NCBI GenBank assembly: GCA_946614435.1
Contig: CAMOGW010000003.1
Location: 1-64,000 of the forward strand
From: an uncultured Prevotella sp.
GTDB taxonomy: Bacteria; Bacteroidota; Bacteroidia; Bacteroidales; Bacteroidaceae
DNA: 64,000 nucleotides
Reading direction: 5' to 3'
Shown here one piece after another: positions 16,238-23,705 of this stretch (positions are counted from its first letter, which is position 1; the number at the start of each line of letters is the position of its first letter). Under the pieces are notes generated by a model that was not told where the DNA came from, ran no database searches, and saw nothing but the letters and a program-made list of their open reading frames with translations. The translations under genes were made by a program, and so were the position numbers.

Positions 16238-16427
16238 TGTTTCTTTGAAGCACGTCATTTTTTATTTGCTCAATTTCTCCGACGAACTGCGACCTCTAAC
16301 GAGATTTTTACGAGCAATGTCTATTCTACATGGAGTATGCGCTATAGGCGTAGATTCATCCATAGTAGAATAGAGGCTGTCGCAGGCCTGTCGGAGAATA
16401 TGGCAGAGTCTGCGCTTTTTTGTGTAT
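16238..16427 (+). ncRNA. Candidate structured RNA or long 5' leader
   Basis: Bases 16267-16405 fold on paper into one long rod. The outer arm ttctccgac pairs with gtcggagaa, ctgcgac with gtcgcag, and ctcta with tagag. The inner arm ctattctacatgga pairs with tccatagtagaatag with a one-base bulge. About 22 unpaired bases lie on the 5' side in the middle. A promoter precedes it, and a weak GCAG-AGT-CTGC hairpin with a T-run (16403-16421) follows. The rod with a central asymmetric bulge recalls 6S RNA, but no conserved sequence was matched, so it may equally be an attenuating leader of the downstream secreted protein. The function is inferred. Confidence 0.45.
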
Positions 16428-16502
16428 ATACACTTCTGAGCCAGTTGATGTCAGACACGAAGATGGATATACAAACTAAAAACTAATTTTTTTAAACTTC
16501 TA

Positions 16503-18950
16503 ATGAAAACAAAAATGAAAAGAAAACTAATTAATTCATTGAGATTGCTCCTCGTAGCAGCATGGCTGTGCGTGGGGGCAAGTAATGCGTGGGCTGGTGA
16601 AATAACCTACAATTTCAACTCTTGGGTAAACACAAATCTTACTACCCTCGGACAACAGCAAACATTGTCAGTTGCGGGGGACAATATTGCAACTGCGGAT
16701 GCAACTAATGTTAAAGTAATTAGTGATGTTACCACCCCTGCATTCGCTTTCGATGGTCGATTCGCTACAGATGATGTCAGCAAAGTTTATTTGAGAAATG
16801 GTAGTAGCAAGAGTAACCAACATATTGTGAACAAAGGTATTCAGAGTAGAGCCGCAGATAAGCATTTTTCAATTCTTAATTTGAAAAGTGGAGATATTGT
16901 AACAATCGTTACCGGCTCTGGCACGACATCTTTTATATCAACAAATGCGACAGTGGGAGGAATTCAAGTTGTTAGCGGAGACAGGGTCGGTACAAACGTA
17001 GATAATACTGATGAAGGAGCTACAACAGTCTGCACAATGACTGCTGATGGCAATTTGGATTTGAAATTAGGAAGTTGGGCGGTAATAATGTCTGTAACAA
17101 TTAATAGTCCTAGCGTCACATTGCTAGACCAACCGTTTACACAATTGTATGAAGCAGATGGGGAAACGGAGATTACTGACGTGACACAGTATGGCTATAC
17201 TGTAGCCTCTGGTACCAACACTTCAGTGACAGGTGGTAAGCTGACATTTTCAGGAACGAGCAGCTCAGGAGTCTCTGCTGAAGTGTATTCATCGTTCACA
17301 GAGAAGTCATCTGGAATTATCAATGTCAGTTTCACTTGGGCAACGTCTAATATGACAGGTTTAAATGGCAAAACTGCTACAACAAGCAATTCTGCTTATA
17401 CAAGTTTTTATCTAGCAGACTCTGAAGGAAAAAAGATTTTGACCGTATACTTTTTTGGGCAATTGCAAAAGATTTTTGTAAACGGTCTTGCAGATGCAAA
17501 CTTATTGTATGCTGATAATACAGACCAAGTGGAGCGCGGTCAAACCATAGCAGTAACTGTTGACATAGACATGGACAACAAGGTGATTCAGTCCTTAAAG
17601 TTAGTAGGAAATCAAACACATAGTAGAACAAACTTCGCGTTCGAGAATTCATCTGCGACTTCTATTGCTAGATTCGGCTATAAGAACAAGAACTGTTCAT
17701 ATGTTAATATACCAACCATTGATGATATCCTTATAAAGAACTCAGTTCCAAACTATACTCTGAATGCTATTCTCTCTAATGGGACAAAGCTCAAGACTAT
17801 ATATCAGGGATGCAGTGATTTTGCTTCATCTCAAACTGTATACTTCCCTAAATATATTAATGTGAATAACACGTGGTATAAAACCTCTGAAACCTCATTC
17901 TCAAAAGCCTTCAGTACTGCAGGTACGCAGACCGTAACGTATGCTGCCGATGACGCAATTGACTATTTCTTTGAATTTGAGGAACTCCCCAAAAATGGCT
18001 CTTTTGCAGCAAATGTATCTGGAGCTACGGTTTCAAGTGGCATGTCTGGTCGCTTACATGGAAGCAGCAAACAAAAAGCTCGCGCTTGGACAGGTGCATT
18101 AGCTGGTGGAACGTATACTTTGATTTCTCATTGTAGGGGTGCAAACTCAAATTCAACTCTTCCTTTGTACTATTGCGATGTTGACGGCAGTAATCCTGTA
18201 TATATTGGCGAGGCTACAGCGTCTGCCAGTACAAGTAGCTTTTCTGAGCGAACTACTACCAATATTGTGATTCCAGAAGGAAAGGCATTGTGTTTCTACA
18301 ACAACACTACCAGTAACAGTAACCATTATGTAGACTATTTTACATTGACACGTAATGGCAATGCCACAGTCTCTGCCACCATCACATCTGCTGGTTTCGC
18401 AACAAACGTAAGCGCATACGCTCTTGACTTCACTTCTACCTCTATTAAGGCTTACAAGGTTAAGGTTAGCTCAAAGGGCGTGGCAACGCTGACAAAGGTT
18501 AATCAGGTTCCTGCAGGTACTCCAGTATTACTCTATAAGGATGGTGGTGCCACAGAGAATATCCCTGTAATTGCTAGTGCAGATGCCGTTTCAGACAACG
18601 ACCTTGTAGCTGGTACAGGCGATGCTGTTGCAACGACCGATGGCGGCTACACCAACATGATTCTGAACAACGTGGACAGCAAGATTGGCTTCTACTTCGC
18701 TAATGGTAAGATCGTAGCCTCGAACCGTGCTTATCTGCACATAGCCACTGGACTTGCTCCTGATGCAGAAGGCGGTAGCAGCAGCCGTATGGTGATGGCG
18801 TTTGCCGACGAGACAACAGGCATTACCAGCCTCACCCCCAGCCCCTCTCCAAAGGGCGAGGGGAGTGTGTACACTCTCAGCGGTCAGCGCGTGGAGAAGC
18901 CTGCAAAGGGACTCTACATCGTGAATGGAAAGAAAGTAATCATTAAATAA
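16503..18950 (+). CDS. Large secreted protein with type IX-like C-terminal sorting segment
   Basis: This 815-aa protein has a signal peptide (MKRKLINSLRLLLVAAWLCVGASNAWA) and no membrane segment after it. The body is rich in Thr/Ser/Asn/Gly and looks all-beta. One segment near residues 230-390 resembles a carbohydrate-binding-like sandwich, and another (TVSATITSAGFATNVSAYALDFTS, about 625-650) is a repeat seen in many Prevotella secreted proteins. It ends in VYTLSGQRVEKPAKGLYIVNGKKV, the standard C-terminal form in this group. Just before that sits LTPSPSPKGEG, encoded by a GC-rich palindrome. A 52-aa gene follows after 23 bp. Function is unknown; surface attachment or export is inferred. Confidence 0.75.
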   Translation: MKTKMKRKLINSLRLLLVAAWLCVGASNAWAGEITYNFNSWVNTNLTTLGQQQTLSVAGDNIATADATNVKVISDVTTPAFAFDGRFATDDVSKVYLRNGSSKSNQHIVNKGIQSRAADKHFSILNLKSGDIVTIVTGSGTTSFISTNATVGGIQVVSGDRVGTNVDNTDEGATTVCTMTADGNLDLKLGSWAVIMSVTINSPSVTLLDQPFTQLYEADGETEITDVTQYGYTVASGTNTSVTGGKLTFSGTSSSGVSAEVYSSFTEKSSGIINVSFTWATSNMTGLNGKTATTSNSAYTSFYLADSEGKKILTVYFFGQLQKIFVNGLADANLLYADNTDQVERGQTIAVTVDIDMDNKVIQSLKLVGNQTHSRTNFAFENSSATSIARFGYKNKNCSYVNIPTIDDILIKNSVPNYTLNAILSNGTKLKTIYQGCSDFASSQTVYFPKYINVNNTWYKTSETSFSKAFSTAGTQTVTYAADDAIDYFFEFEELPKNGSFAANVSGATVSSGMSGRLHGSSKQKARAWTGALAGGTYTLISHCRGANSNSTLPLYYCDVDGSNPVYIGEATASASTSSFSERTTTNIVIPEGKALCFYNNTTSNSNHYVDYFTLTRNGNATVSATITSAGFATNVSAYALDFTSTSIKAYKVKVSSKGVATLTKVNQVPAGTPVLLYKDGGATENIPVIASADAVSDNDLVAGTGDAVATTDGGYTNMILNNVDSKIGFYFANGKIVASNRAYLHIATGLAPDAEGGSSSRMVMAFADETTGITSLTPSPSPKGEGSVYTLSGQRVEKPAKGLYIVNGKKVIIK
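18831..18867. repeat. GC-rich palindrome inserted in frame (encodes LTPSPSPKGEG)
   Basis: The halves cccctctcc and ggcgagggg are nearly self-complementary around aaag. The palindrome encodes LTPSPSPKGEG between TTGITS and VYTLSGQ, where relatives usually have a short variable linker. The same peptide arises in many unrelated bacterial genes from a widespread palindromic repeat (known from genome reading). Confidence 0.7.
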
Positions 18951-18973
18951 ATAATACAAAGGAGAACATTAAA

Positions 18974-19132
18974 ATGAAAAAGCAATATAAGAACCCTGAA
19001 ATAACGGTAATCAAGATGCAGGTAACACATCTTTGTGAACCATCAATACAGACTTATGGTAAAAATGCAGATAGTGCCGCTATGGGCCGTAGTGGCGGTA
19101 GCATTTGGGACGATGAAGACGAGGAGTATTAA
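18974..19132 (+). CDS. Small acidic protein ending in WDDEDEEY (not in ORF track)
   Basis: This 52-aa ORF was found by reading the sequence after the secreted-protein gene. It begins MKKQYKNPEITVIKMQVTHL and ends GGSIWDDEDEEY. There is no signal peptide. A paralogue with the same layout (MKDYIKPNLKIVEI ... GGYWDDED) lies at 54829-54993, also directly downstream of a large sorting-domain protein. Shared features are MK-x-Y/YI-K-x-P, an alternating hydrophobic stretch, a Gly-rich middle and a terminal W-D-D-E-D. The start is an ATG 23 bp after the preceding stop, so co-transcription is very likely. The conservation across two loci supports it as a real gene; its function is unknown. Confidence 0.75.
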   Translation: MKKQYKNPEITVIKMQVTHLCEPSIQTYGKNADSAAMGRSGGSIWDDEDEEY

Positions 19133-19201
19133 TCACGTCTGAAGTCTATAATCTTTTGTCTAAAGTCTAAAGTCAAGAGACTATAGTCTAAACGATAGAA
19201 A

Positions 19202-19253
19202 CAGCCGTGTAGTCTTCTCCGTGAGGACATGGGTTGCACGGCTGCATTTTTTT
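19202..19253 (+). terminator. Terminator of the secreted-protein/WDDEDEEY cassette (hairpin 1)
   Basis: Stem cagccgtg/cacggctg (19202-19209 and 19237-19244) followed by seven T. Inside the loop is TCC-GTGA-GGA, a small hairpin closed by a GNRA-type tetraloop. The same inner motif occurs in hairpin 2. Confidence 0.7.
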
Positions 19254-19431
19254 AAAATTATAGTAATTTTTCATTTTTAGCGGCATTCTGCCTCTGCTCT
19301 CTTTGAGGAGTTGATTGCGAGGCAAGAAACGCTTCAGATGACGGAGAGACGAATGTCGGCTAATTGTTAGTTTAGCGGCTTAGCATGATTCGTGAGAACA
19401 GGTGCACCGCAGTAAATAGTAGTGAAAAAAA

Positions 19432-19463
19432 GTGGCGGCCCATCCGTGAGGACGAGCCGCCAC
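19432..19463. other. Hairpin 2 with the same TCC-GTGA-GGA core
   Basis: Outer stem gtggcggc/gccgccac, inner stem TCC/GGA with a GTGA tetraloop. It is followed by an AT-rich run but no clear T-tract. It is 180 bp downstream of hairpin 1. Confidence 0.6.
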
Positions 19464-19510
19464 AATTATTTTAGTCAAACCTAAATCCTTCAGAGAAATC
19501 AATGTTGTTT

Positions 19511-19617
19511 TGCCTACGGCGTAACGCAAATACCCGTGAATGACTCGTAAATGTTTCGTAAATATTTTCGGATCATTCACGGCTCATTTTCGGTCATTTA
19601 CGTTATGCCGTAGGCAA
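19511..19617. repeat. Imperfect inverted repeat with ends TTGCCTACGGC
   Basis: The left arm starts tgcctacggcgtaacg and the right arm ends cgttatgccgtaggcaa. Matching continues inward through gtgaatga/tcattcac. No gene or target duplication was recognised. Confidence 0.65.
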
Positions 19618-19717
19618 TGGATTCATCTTTAACATTGAAGTCTGTCGGCCAATTTATACACCTAATTCAATACACCATTCATAGACGGGCTGAATCTTTA
19701 GAATAAACATGGTAAAA

Positions 19718-19831
19718 CGCGATATTTTACATAAAAACCTGTATCGAGAACGCGATATTTTACATAAAACCCTATGTCGAGAACGCGATATTTTACACAA
19801 AACCCTATATCGAGAACGCGATATTTTGCAT
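19718..19831. repeat. 33-bp tandem repeat, three full units and one partial
   Basis: The units start cgcgatattttaca and end tcgagaa (19718-19750, 19751-19783, 19784-19816), with a partial fourth unit. They differ at only a few bases and have no unique spacers. On the minus strand they read as an 11-residue repeat (KYRVLDIGFYV), open but with no gene context. Confidence 0.85.
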
Positions 19832-19926
19832 CAATCTCCTGTGCTTTTTTAGGGGGAAGCATGGTAAGAGTAGGGGCCAAAAGGTATTTTGAAGGGAAAT
19901 AAGCGCGTTATTCAGGGAAAATGTTG

Positions 19927-19934
19927 TAATTTTG
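19927..19934 (+). promoter_or_regulatory. -7 box (TAATTTTG) of queF
   Basis: The box ends 8 bp before the queF ATG, so transcription should begin at or within a base or two of the start codon. The mRNA would be leaderless or nearly so. Confidence 0.6.
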
Positions 19935-19942
19935 CACCCAAT

Positions 19943-20410
19943 ATGGAACAAAACAGAAAACACGAGGGACTGCAGCTGCTCGGCAAAGAAACCGAATATG
20001 CTGCCACGTATGCCCCTGAGGTGCTGGAGACATTCCAGAACCGTCATCCCGAGAACGATTACTGGGTGCAGTTCAACTGCCCTGAGTTTACGAGCCTCTG
20101 TCCCATCACCGGACAGCCAGACTTTGCTGAAATCAAGATACTCTATATCCCTGCCGAGCGCATGGTGGAGTCGAAGAGTCTGAAGCTCTATCTCTTCTCC
20201 TTCCGCAATCACGGCGACTTCCACGAGGACTGCGTGAACACCATCATGAAGGATCTGGTGAAGCTCATGCAGCCTAAGTATATAGAGGTGGTGGGCCTGT
20301 TCATGCCCCGTGGCGGCATCAGCATCTATCCCTATGCCAACTATGGCAAGCCAGGCACGAAGTATGAGCAACTGGCCGAACAGCGCCTGATGCAGCACAA
20401 GATCATCTGA
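19943..20410 (+). CDS. queF: NADPH-dependent 7-cyano-7-deazaguanine reductase
   Basis: QueF reduces the nitrile of preQ0 to preQ1 in queuosine synthesis. The track's ORF begins at 19889, but the extra residues are translated promoter sequence; the ATG at 19943 gives [15 protein letters not shown]. The short, single-domain form is seen, with the catalytic cysteine in [11 protein letters not shown] (C53, D60) and the [13 protein letters not shown] motif near 90-102 for NADPH/substrate binding. Length (155 aa) is normal. No preQ1 riboswitch fits in the very short leader. No other que genes are in the window. It converges with the lipoprotein gene, whose stop is 3 bp away. Confidence 0.95.
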   Translation: MEQNRKHEGLQLLGKETEYAATYAPEVLETFQNRHPENDYWVQFNCPEFTSLCPITGQPDFAEIKILYIPAERMVESKSLKLYLFSFRNHGDFHEDCVNTIMKDLVKLMQPKYIEVVGLFMPRGGISIYPYANYGKPGTKYEQLAEQRLMQHKII

Positions 20411-20413
20411 TCA

Positions 20414-21178
20414 TTACTGTGCCGTCTTGGCCGGATAGAAGTGCTTCGTGCCGTCGTTGAACTTGAGAATGAGCGTGTCGCGATTCATCATGACGAACTG
20501 GGCCGTGTCTATGCCTATGGGCACGACGTTGCCCAGCGTGTCGAGTTGCACTTGCGTGAGCAGCAGCTTCCCGTTGTAGAGGTACCACATGCCGTAGTGC
20601 TTCATCTTCGGATATGCCACGACGCTCTCCTCTTCCTGTTGCCGATTTTCCGTGACGGTACTGCGCAAATAGGCCGAGTGGTCATTTCCTAATCCTAAGA
20701 CATATTCGCGTGGCACCGTGAGTTGCTGGCGAATCGAGTCGGGCAGATTGGCTATCATCTGCTTCTCCGTCTTTCCGTCCATGCCGGCATGCAGGTGCAG
20801 CGTGGGCAACACTTGCAGGCACCATGTGCTTCTCAGGTTCTTCATGCTGATTACGATGTCGGCCACGGTCGAGTCCTTGCCGTTGCGCACCACAGCCACG
20901 TCGTCGCCCGTCTTCAGATGTCCGAATATCGTGTGTTTGCGGGTAGCGTTCAGAATGTTGAGCGTATCGGGGTCTTCCCCGACCTTGTCGTTTGACAGGA
21001 ATATGAGGAGGGTGTCGGTCGAGCCTTCGCACACCAGTCCATAGATGGTGGAGTCGCCTTCCAGTACGAGTGCTACGGTATCGTTCTCCTGTGCTTCGTT
21101 GTCAGTTTTCTCTTGCTGGCCGCCACAAGCCATTGTCAGTAGTGAGGTCAGAATCAGTGGGATAATGAATTTCTTCAT
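20414..21178 (-). CDS. Lipoprotein of unknown function
   Basis: This 254-aa protein has a type II signal peptide with lipobox LTMAC (Cys18) and an acidic, flexible stretch after it (QQEKTDNEAQEND), which in Bacteroidetes is compatible with surface export of lipoproteins. The body has beta-rich segments such as DSTIYGLVCEGSTDTLLIFLSND and, near the C-terminus, DTAQFVMMNRDTLILKFNDGTKHFYP. I do not recognise the family. A minus-strand -7 box TATCTTTG (21208-21215) precedes the start. The upstream gap contains a 435-bp inverted-repeat element, which lies beyond the promoter. Confidence 0.7.
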   Translation of the reverse strand: MKKFIIPLILTSLLTMACGGQQEKTDNEAQENDTVALVLEGDSTIYGLVCEGSTDTLLIFLSNDKVGEDPDTLNILNATRKHTIFGHLKTGDDVAVVRNGKDSTVADIVISMKNLRSTWCLQVLPTLHLHAGMDGKTEKQMIANLPDSIRQQLTVPREYVLGLGNDHSAYLRSTVTENRQQEEESVVAYPKMKHYGMWYLYNGKLLLTQVQLDTLGNVVPIGIDTAQFVMMNRDTLILKFNDGTKHFYPAKTAQ

Positions 21179-21207
21179 GACTATTCTCTTCGTCTTTTTT
21201 TCGGGTG

Positions 21208-21215
21208 CAAAGATA
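21208..21215 (-). promoter_or_regulatory. -7 box (TATCTTTG) of the lipoprotein gene
   Basis: TAnnTTTG on the minus strand, 30-37 bp before the ATG and to the left of the inverted-repeat element. Confidence 0.55.
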
Positions 21216-21274
21216 CAACATTTTGTCGAAACTTCGCTGATTGGGCAGACAAATCTCTCAACCGCCTATATTAC

Positions 21275-21709
21275 ACTATAAGTTTTCAAAACATCTGCTC
21301 CATCTGCTCCCTTCCCGTAACTCGTTGATAGTCATGTGGTTCAATTCGGAGCAGATGGGAGCAGACGGGAGCAGATGATTTTAGCTCATTTTGCGCAACG
21401 ATTTAGCTAAAACCGCTGCGCCATTTAGCCTAAACCGCTGAGACCATTTAACCTAAATCACAAAATGACCTGAGCATGATCGTGATGCGATCTATCCTAA
21501 ACCGCTGCACCATCTTGTCTAAATCGTTGCACCATCTCGGCTAAACCTCAGCATGATCAGCCCTGCGCCGTGTGCGTAAGGCATACTAAGACAATTCTGT
21601 AGCTTTCATCTGTCACCATCTGCTCCCGTCTGCTCCGCCTTCAACTGCCTCGTATTCAGAAGGTTGGCAGATGGGAGCAGATGGAGCAGATGTTTTGAAA
21701 ACTTATAGT
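21275..21709. repeat. Nested inverted-repeat element with central 22-bp array, locus 1
   Basis: The outer arms (21275-21311 and 21673-21709) are a perfect 37-bp inverted repeat containing catctgctccatctgctccc. A second, inner pair of GGAGCAGATG-rich arms follows inward (about 21345-21378 and 21610-21640). The centre holds about seven degenerate 22-23-bp units with the core cctaaaccgctg (21377-21556). There is no ORF. A related element with the same spacers is at 54613-54785. Confidence 0.85.
21377..21556. repeat. Degenerate 22-23-bp array, locus 1
   Basis: Units such as atttagcctaaaccgctgag and gatctatcctaaaccgctgc recur at 22-25-bp spacing. They are less regular than the array at 54355-54574 but share the tag-(n)-taaa-cc core. 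Confidence 0.65.
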
Positions 21710-21757
21710 ATAGAAGGTTTTGTTACCTTTTTTTCTTGTCGGTTCAAGAAAAATGTG

Positions 21758-21765
21758 TATCTTTG
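21758..21765 (+). promoter_or_regulatory. -7 box (TATCTTTG) of the carboxyltransferase gene
   Basis: TAnnTTTG with a TTG about 19 bp upstream (21736). The leader is about 37 nt. Confidence 0.6.
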
Positions 21766-21808
21766 CATCATTATTTTCCAAAATATGTAACCAGAAATCA
21801 TTATATCT

Positions 21809-23590
21809 ATGGGAAAGAAGAAAATCAAGTTCAGTCTTGTCTATCGCGACATGTGGCAGTCAAGCGGAAAGTTTCAGCCGCGCAAGGATCAGTTGGAGCG
21901 CATTGCTCCCGTCATCATCGATATGGGGTGCTTTGCCCGTGTAGAGACCAATGGCGGCGCTTTCGAACAAGTGAACCTCATGGCAGGCGAGAATCCTAAT
22001 GATGCCGTTCGCGCCTTCTGTAAGCCATTCAACGAGGTGGGCATACAGACCCACATGCTCGACCGTGGCCTGAATGCACTGCGCATGTATCCTGTACCCG
22101 ACGACGTGCGCGAGCTGATGTATAAGGTGAAGAAAGCTCAGGGCGTCGATATTCCGCGCATCTTCTGCGGTCTGAACGATACACGTAATATCATTCCCTC
22201 CATCAAGTGGGCCAAGGCGGCAGGCATGATTCCGCAAGCCACGCTCTGCATCACCACTTCGCCCGTTCACACGGTGGAGTATTACAGCGCTATTGCCGAC
22301 GAGGTGATTGCTGCCGGTGCCGAGGAAATCTGCTTGAAGGATATGGCCGGTATCGGTCAGCCGGCCATGCTCGGACAGCTGACGAAAGCCATCAAGACGA
22401 AGCATCCCGACATCATCATTCAGTATCATGGTCATTCAGGCCCGGGCCTCTCCATGGCCTCCATCCTTGAGGTGTGCAACAATGGTGCCGACATCATCGA
22501 TACCGCCATTGAGCCACTCTCATGGGGTAAGGTGCATCCCGACATCATCTCGGTGCAGTCGATGCTGAAGAACGAGGGCTTCGAGGTGGCCGACCTCAAC
22601 ATGAATGCCTATATGCAGGCACGCACGCTGACGCAGGAGTTCATAGACGACTGGCTGGGCTACTTCATCAATCCTGCCAACAAGCACATGTCGAGCCTGT
22701 TGCTCGGTTGCGGCCTGCCTGGCGGCATGATGGGCTCGATGATGGCCGACCTGGGCGGCATTCAGACCATGATCAACAAGCTGCGCGAGAAGAAGGGCGA
22801 GCCTGTGCTGACGATGGACGACATGCTGGTGAAGCTGTTCAACGAGGTGGAGTATGTGTGGCCGCGCGTGGGCTATCCCCCACTGGTCACCCCGTTCTCG
22901 CAATACACGAAGAACATCGCCCTGATGAACCTCCTCACGATGGAGCAGGGAAAGGGCCGCTTCGTGATGATGGACGATGCCATCTGGGGCATGATTCTCG
23001 GCAAGAGCGGTCGCATTCCCGGCACTATCGATCCGGAGCTGGTGGAACTGGCCAAGACGCAGAAGCGCGAGTTCACCGATGCCGATCCTCATACGCTCAT
23101 CCCCAACGCGCTCGAAGGCTTCAAGAAGGAGATGGACGAGAACGGATGGGACTACGGTAAGGACAATGAAGAGCTGTTCGAGCTGGCCATGCACCCCGAA
23201 CAGTATCGCCCCTTCAAGAGCGGACAGGCCAAGAAGCAGTTCCTGGCCGACCTGCAGAAGGCGAAGGATGCCAAGCTGGGCGGCGGCAAGGTGAGCGCCG
23301 AAGAGATAGCCGCCCTGAAGCATGCCAAGGCCGACGCACTGGTGTGCCCCTCAGCCGGACAGATCTTCTACGAGTTCAACGGCGACGGCGAGTGTGCTCC
23401 CTGTGTTGAGCCGTTCATCGGCCAGACCTATAAGGAGGGCCAGACCTTCTGCTATCTGGTGGAGAAGTGGGGCGAGATTGTGCCCATTCCCGCAGCCCTC
23501 GGCGGCAAGCTCGTCGATGTGCAGGCCAAACAGGGTGCCAAGGTCCGCAAGGGCGACGTCCTGGCATGGATTGAGCGAGAAAAACAGTAA
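21809..23590 (+). CDS. Carboxyltransferase of the oxaloacetate decarboxylase/pyruvate carboxylase B family, atypical biotinyl domain
   Basis: The 593-aa protein has an HMGL-like TIM-barrel carboxyltransferase domain: RDMWQSSGKFQPRKDQL (about 13-29), LDRGLNALRMYPVPDDV, EEICLKDMAGIGQP (about 173-186) and the metal-binding YHGHSGPG. A conserved carboxylase domain (LLGCGLPGGMMGSM) follows. The C-terminal 75 residues resemble a biotinyl/lipoyl domain, but the attachment motif (usually EAMKM) reads VEKWGEIV, three residues shorter and without the AMK-M context; VEK may still offer a lysine. No biotin carboxylase or membrane subunit gene is adjacent. It may decarboxylate oxaloacetate or act with a separate biotin carrier; this is inferred. 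Confidence 0.8.
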   Translation: MGKKKIKFSLVYRDMWQSSGKFQPRKDQLERIAPVIIDMGCFARVETNGGAFEQVNLMAGENPNDAVRAFCKPFNEVGIQTHMLDRGLNALRMYPVPDDVRELMYKVKKAQGVDIPRIFCGLNDTRNIIPSIKWAKAAGMIPQATLCITTSPVHTVEYYSAIADEVIAAGAEEICLKDMAGIGQPAMLGQLTKAIKTKHPDIIIQYHGHSGPGLSMASILEVCNNGADIIDTAIEPLSWGKVHPDIISVQSMLKNEGFEVADLNMNAYMQARTLTQEFIDDWLGYFINPANKHMSSLLLGCGLPGGMMGSMMADLGGIQTMINKLREKKGEPVLTMDDMLVKLFNEVEYVWPRVGYPPLVTPFSQYTKNIALMNLLTMEQGKGRFVMMDDAIWGMILGKSGRIPGTIDPELVELAKTQKREFTDADPHTLIPNALEGFKKEMDENGWDYGKDNEELFELAMHPEQYRPFKSGQAKKQFLADLQKAKDAKLGGGKVSAEEIAALKHAKADALVCPSAGQIFYEFNGDGECAPCVEPFIGQTYKEGQTFCYLVEKWGEIVPIPAALGGKLVDVQAKQGAKVRKGDVLAWIEREKQ

Positions 23591-23598
23591 GAAATAGG

Positions 23599-23635
23599 TG
23601 GGACATTCGCACTTTGTCGGTGAATGTCCCATCAA
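23599..23635 (+). terminator. Terminator after the carboxyltransferase gene
   Basis: A 10-bp stem tgggacattc/gaatgtccca with a 13-nt loop, starting 8 bp after the stop and followed by a short T-rich run. Confidence 0.7.
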
Positions 23636-23671
23636 TTTTGCAAAAAAAAATGCCATAAAAGAAATATTGCT

Positions 23672-23679
23672 TACCTTTG
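23672..23679 (+). promoter_or_regulatory. -7 box (TACCTTTG) of the HEPN-MNT-HD cluster
   Basis: TAnnTTTG element about 27 bp before the HEPN gene start. Confidence 0.6.
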
Positions 23680-23705
23680 CCGATAAATCATGAAACAGCA
23701 TAACT

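Larger units (their letters stand above)
19133..19942. other. 810-bp gene-poor region rich in hairpins and repeats
   Basis: No convincing gene was found. In order it holds a short gtctaaagtctaaagtc repeat (about 19157-19195), hairpin 1 with a T-run (19202-19253), hairpin 2 (19432-19463), a long imperfect inverted repeat (19511-19617), a 33-bp tandem repeat (19718-19831), and the queF promoter at the end. The short ORFs in the track overlap these repeats and are not supported. Confidence 0.7.

Noticed and set aside
19380-19580. 66-aa ORF on the minus strand
   Set aside because: It overlaps hairpin 2 and the inverted repeat; coding is unlikely.
19718-19831. Possible small CRISPR array
   Set aside because: The 33-bp units are directly adjacent with no unique spacers, and no cas genes are in the window.
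22520-23323. 267-aa minus-strand ORF inside the carboxyltransferase gene
   Set aside because: His/Leu/Gln-rich shadow of a GC-biased gene; no start signal or family match.
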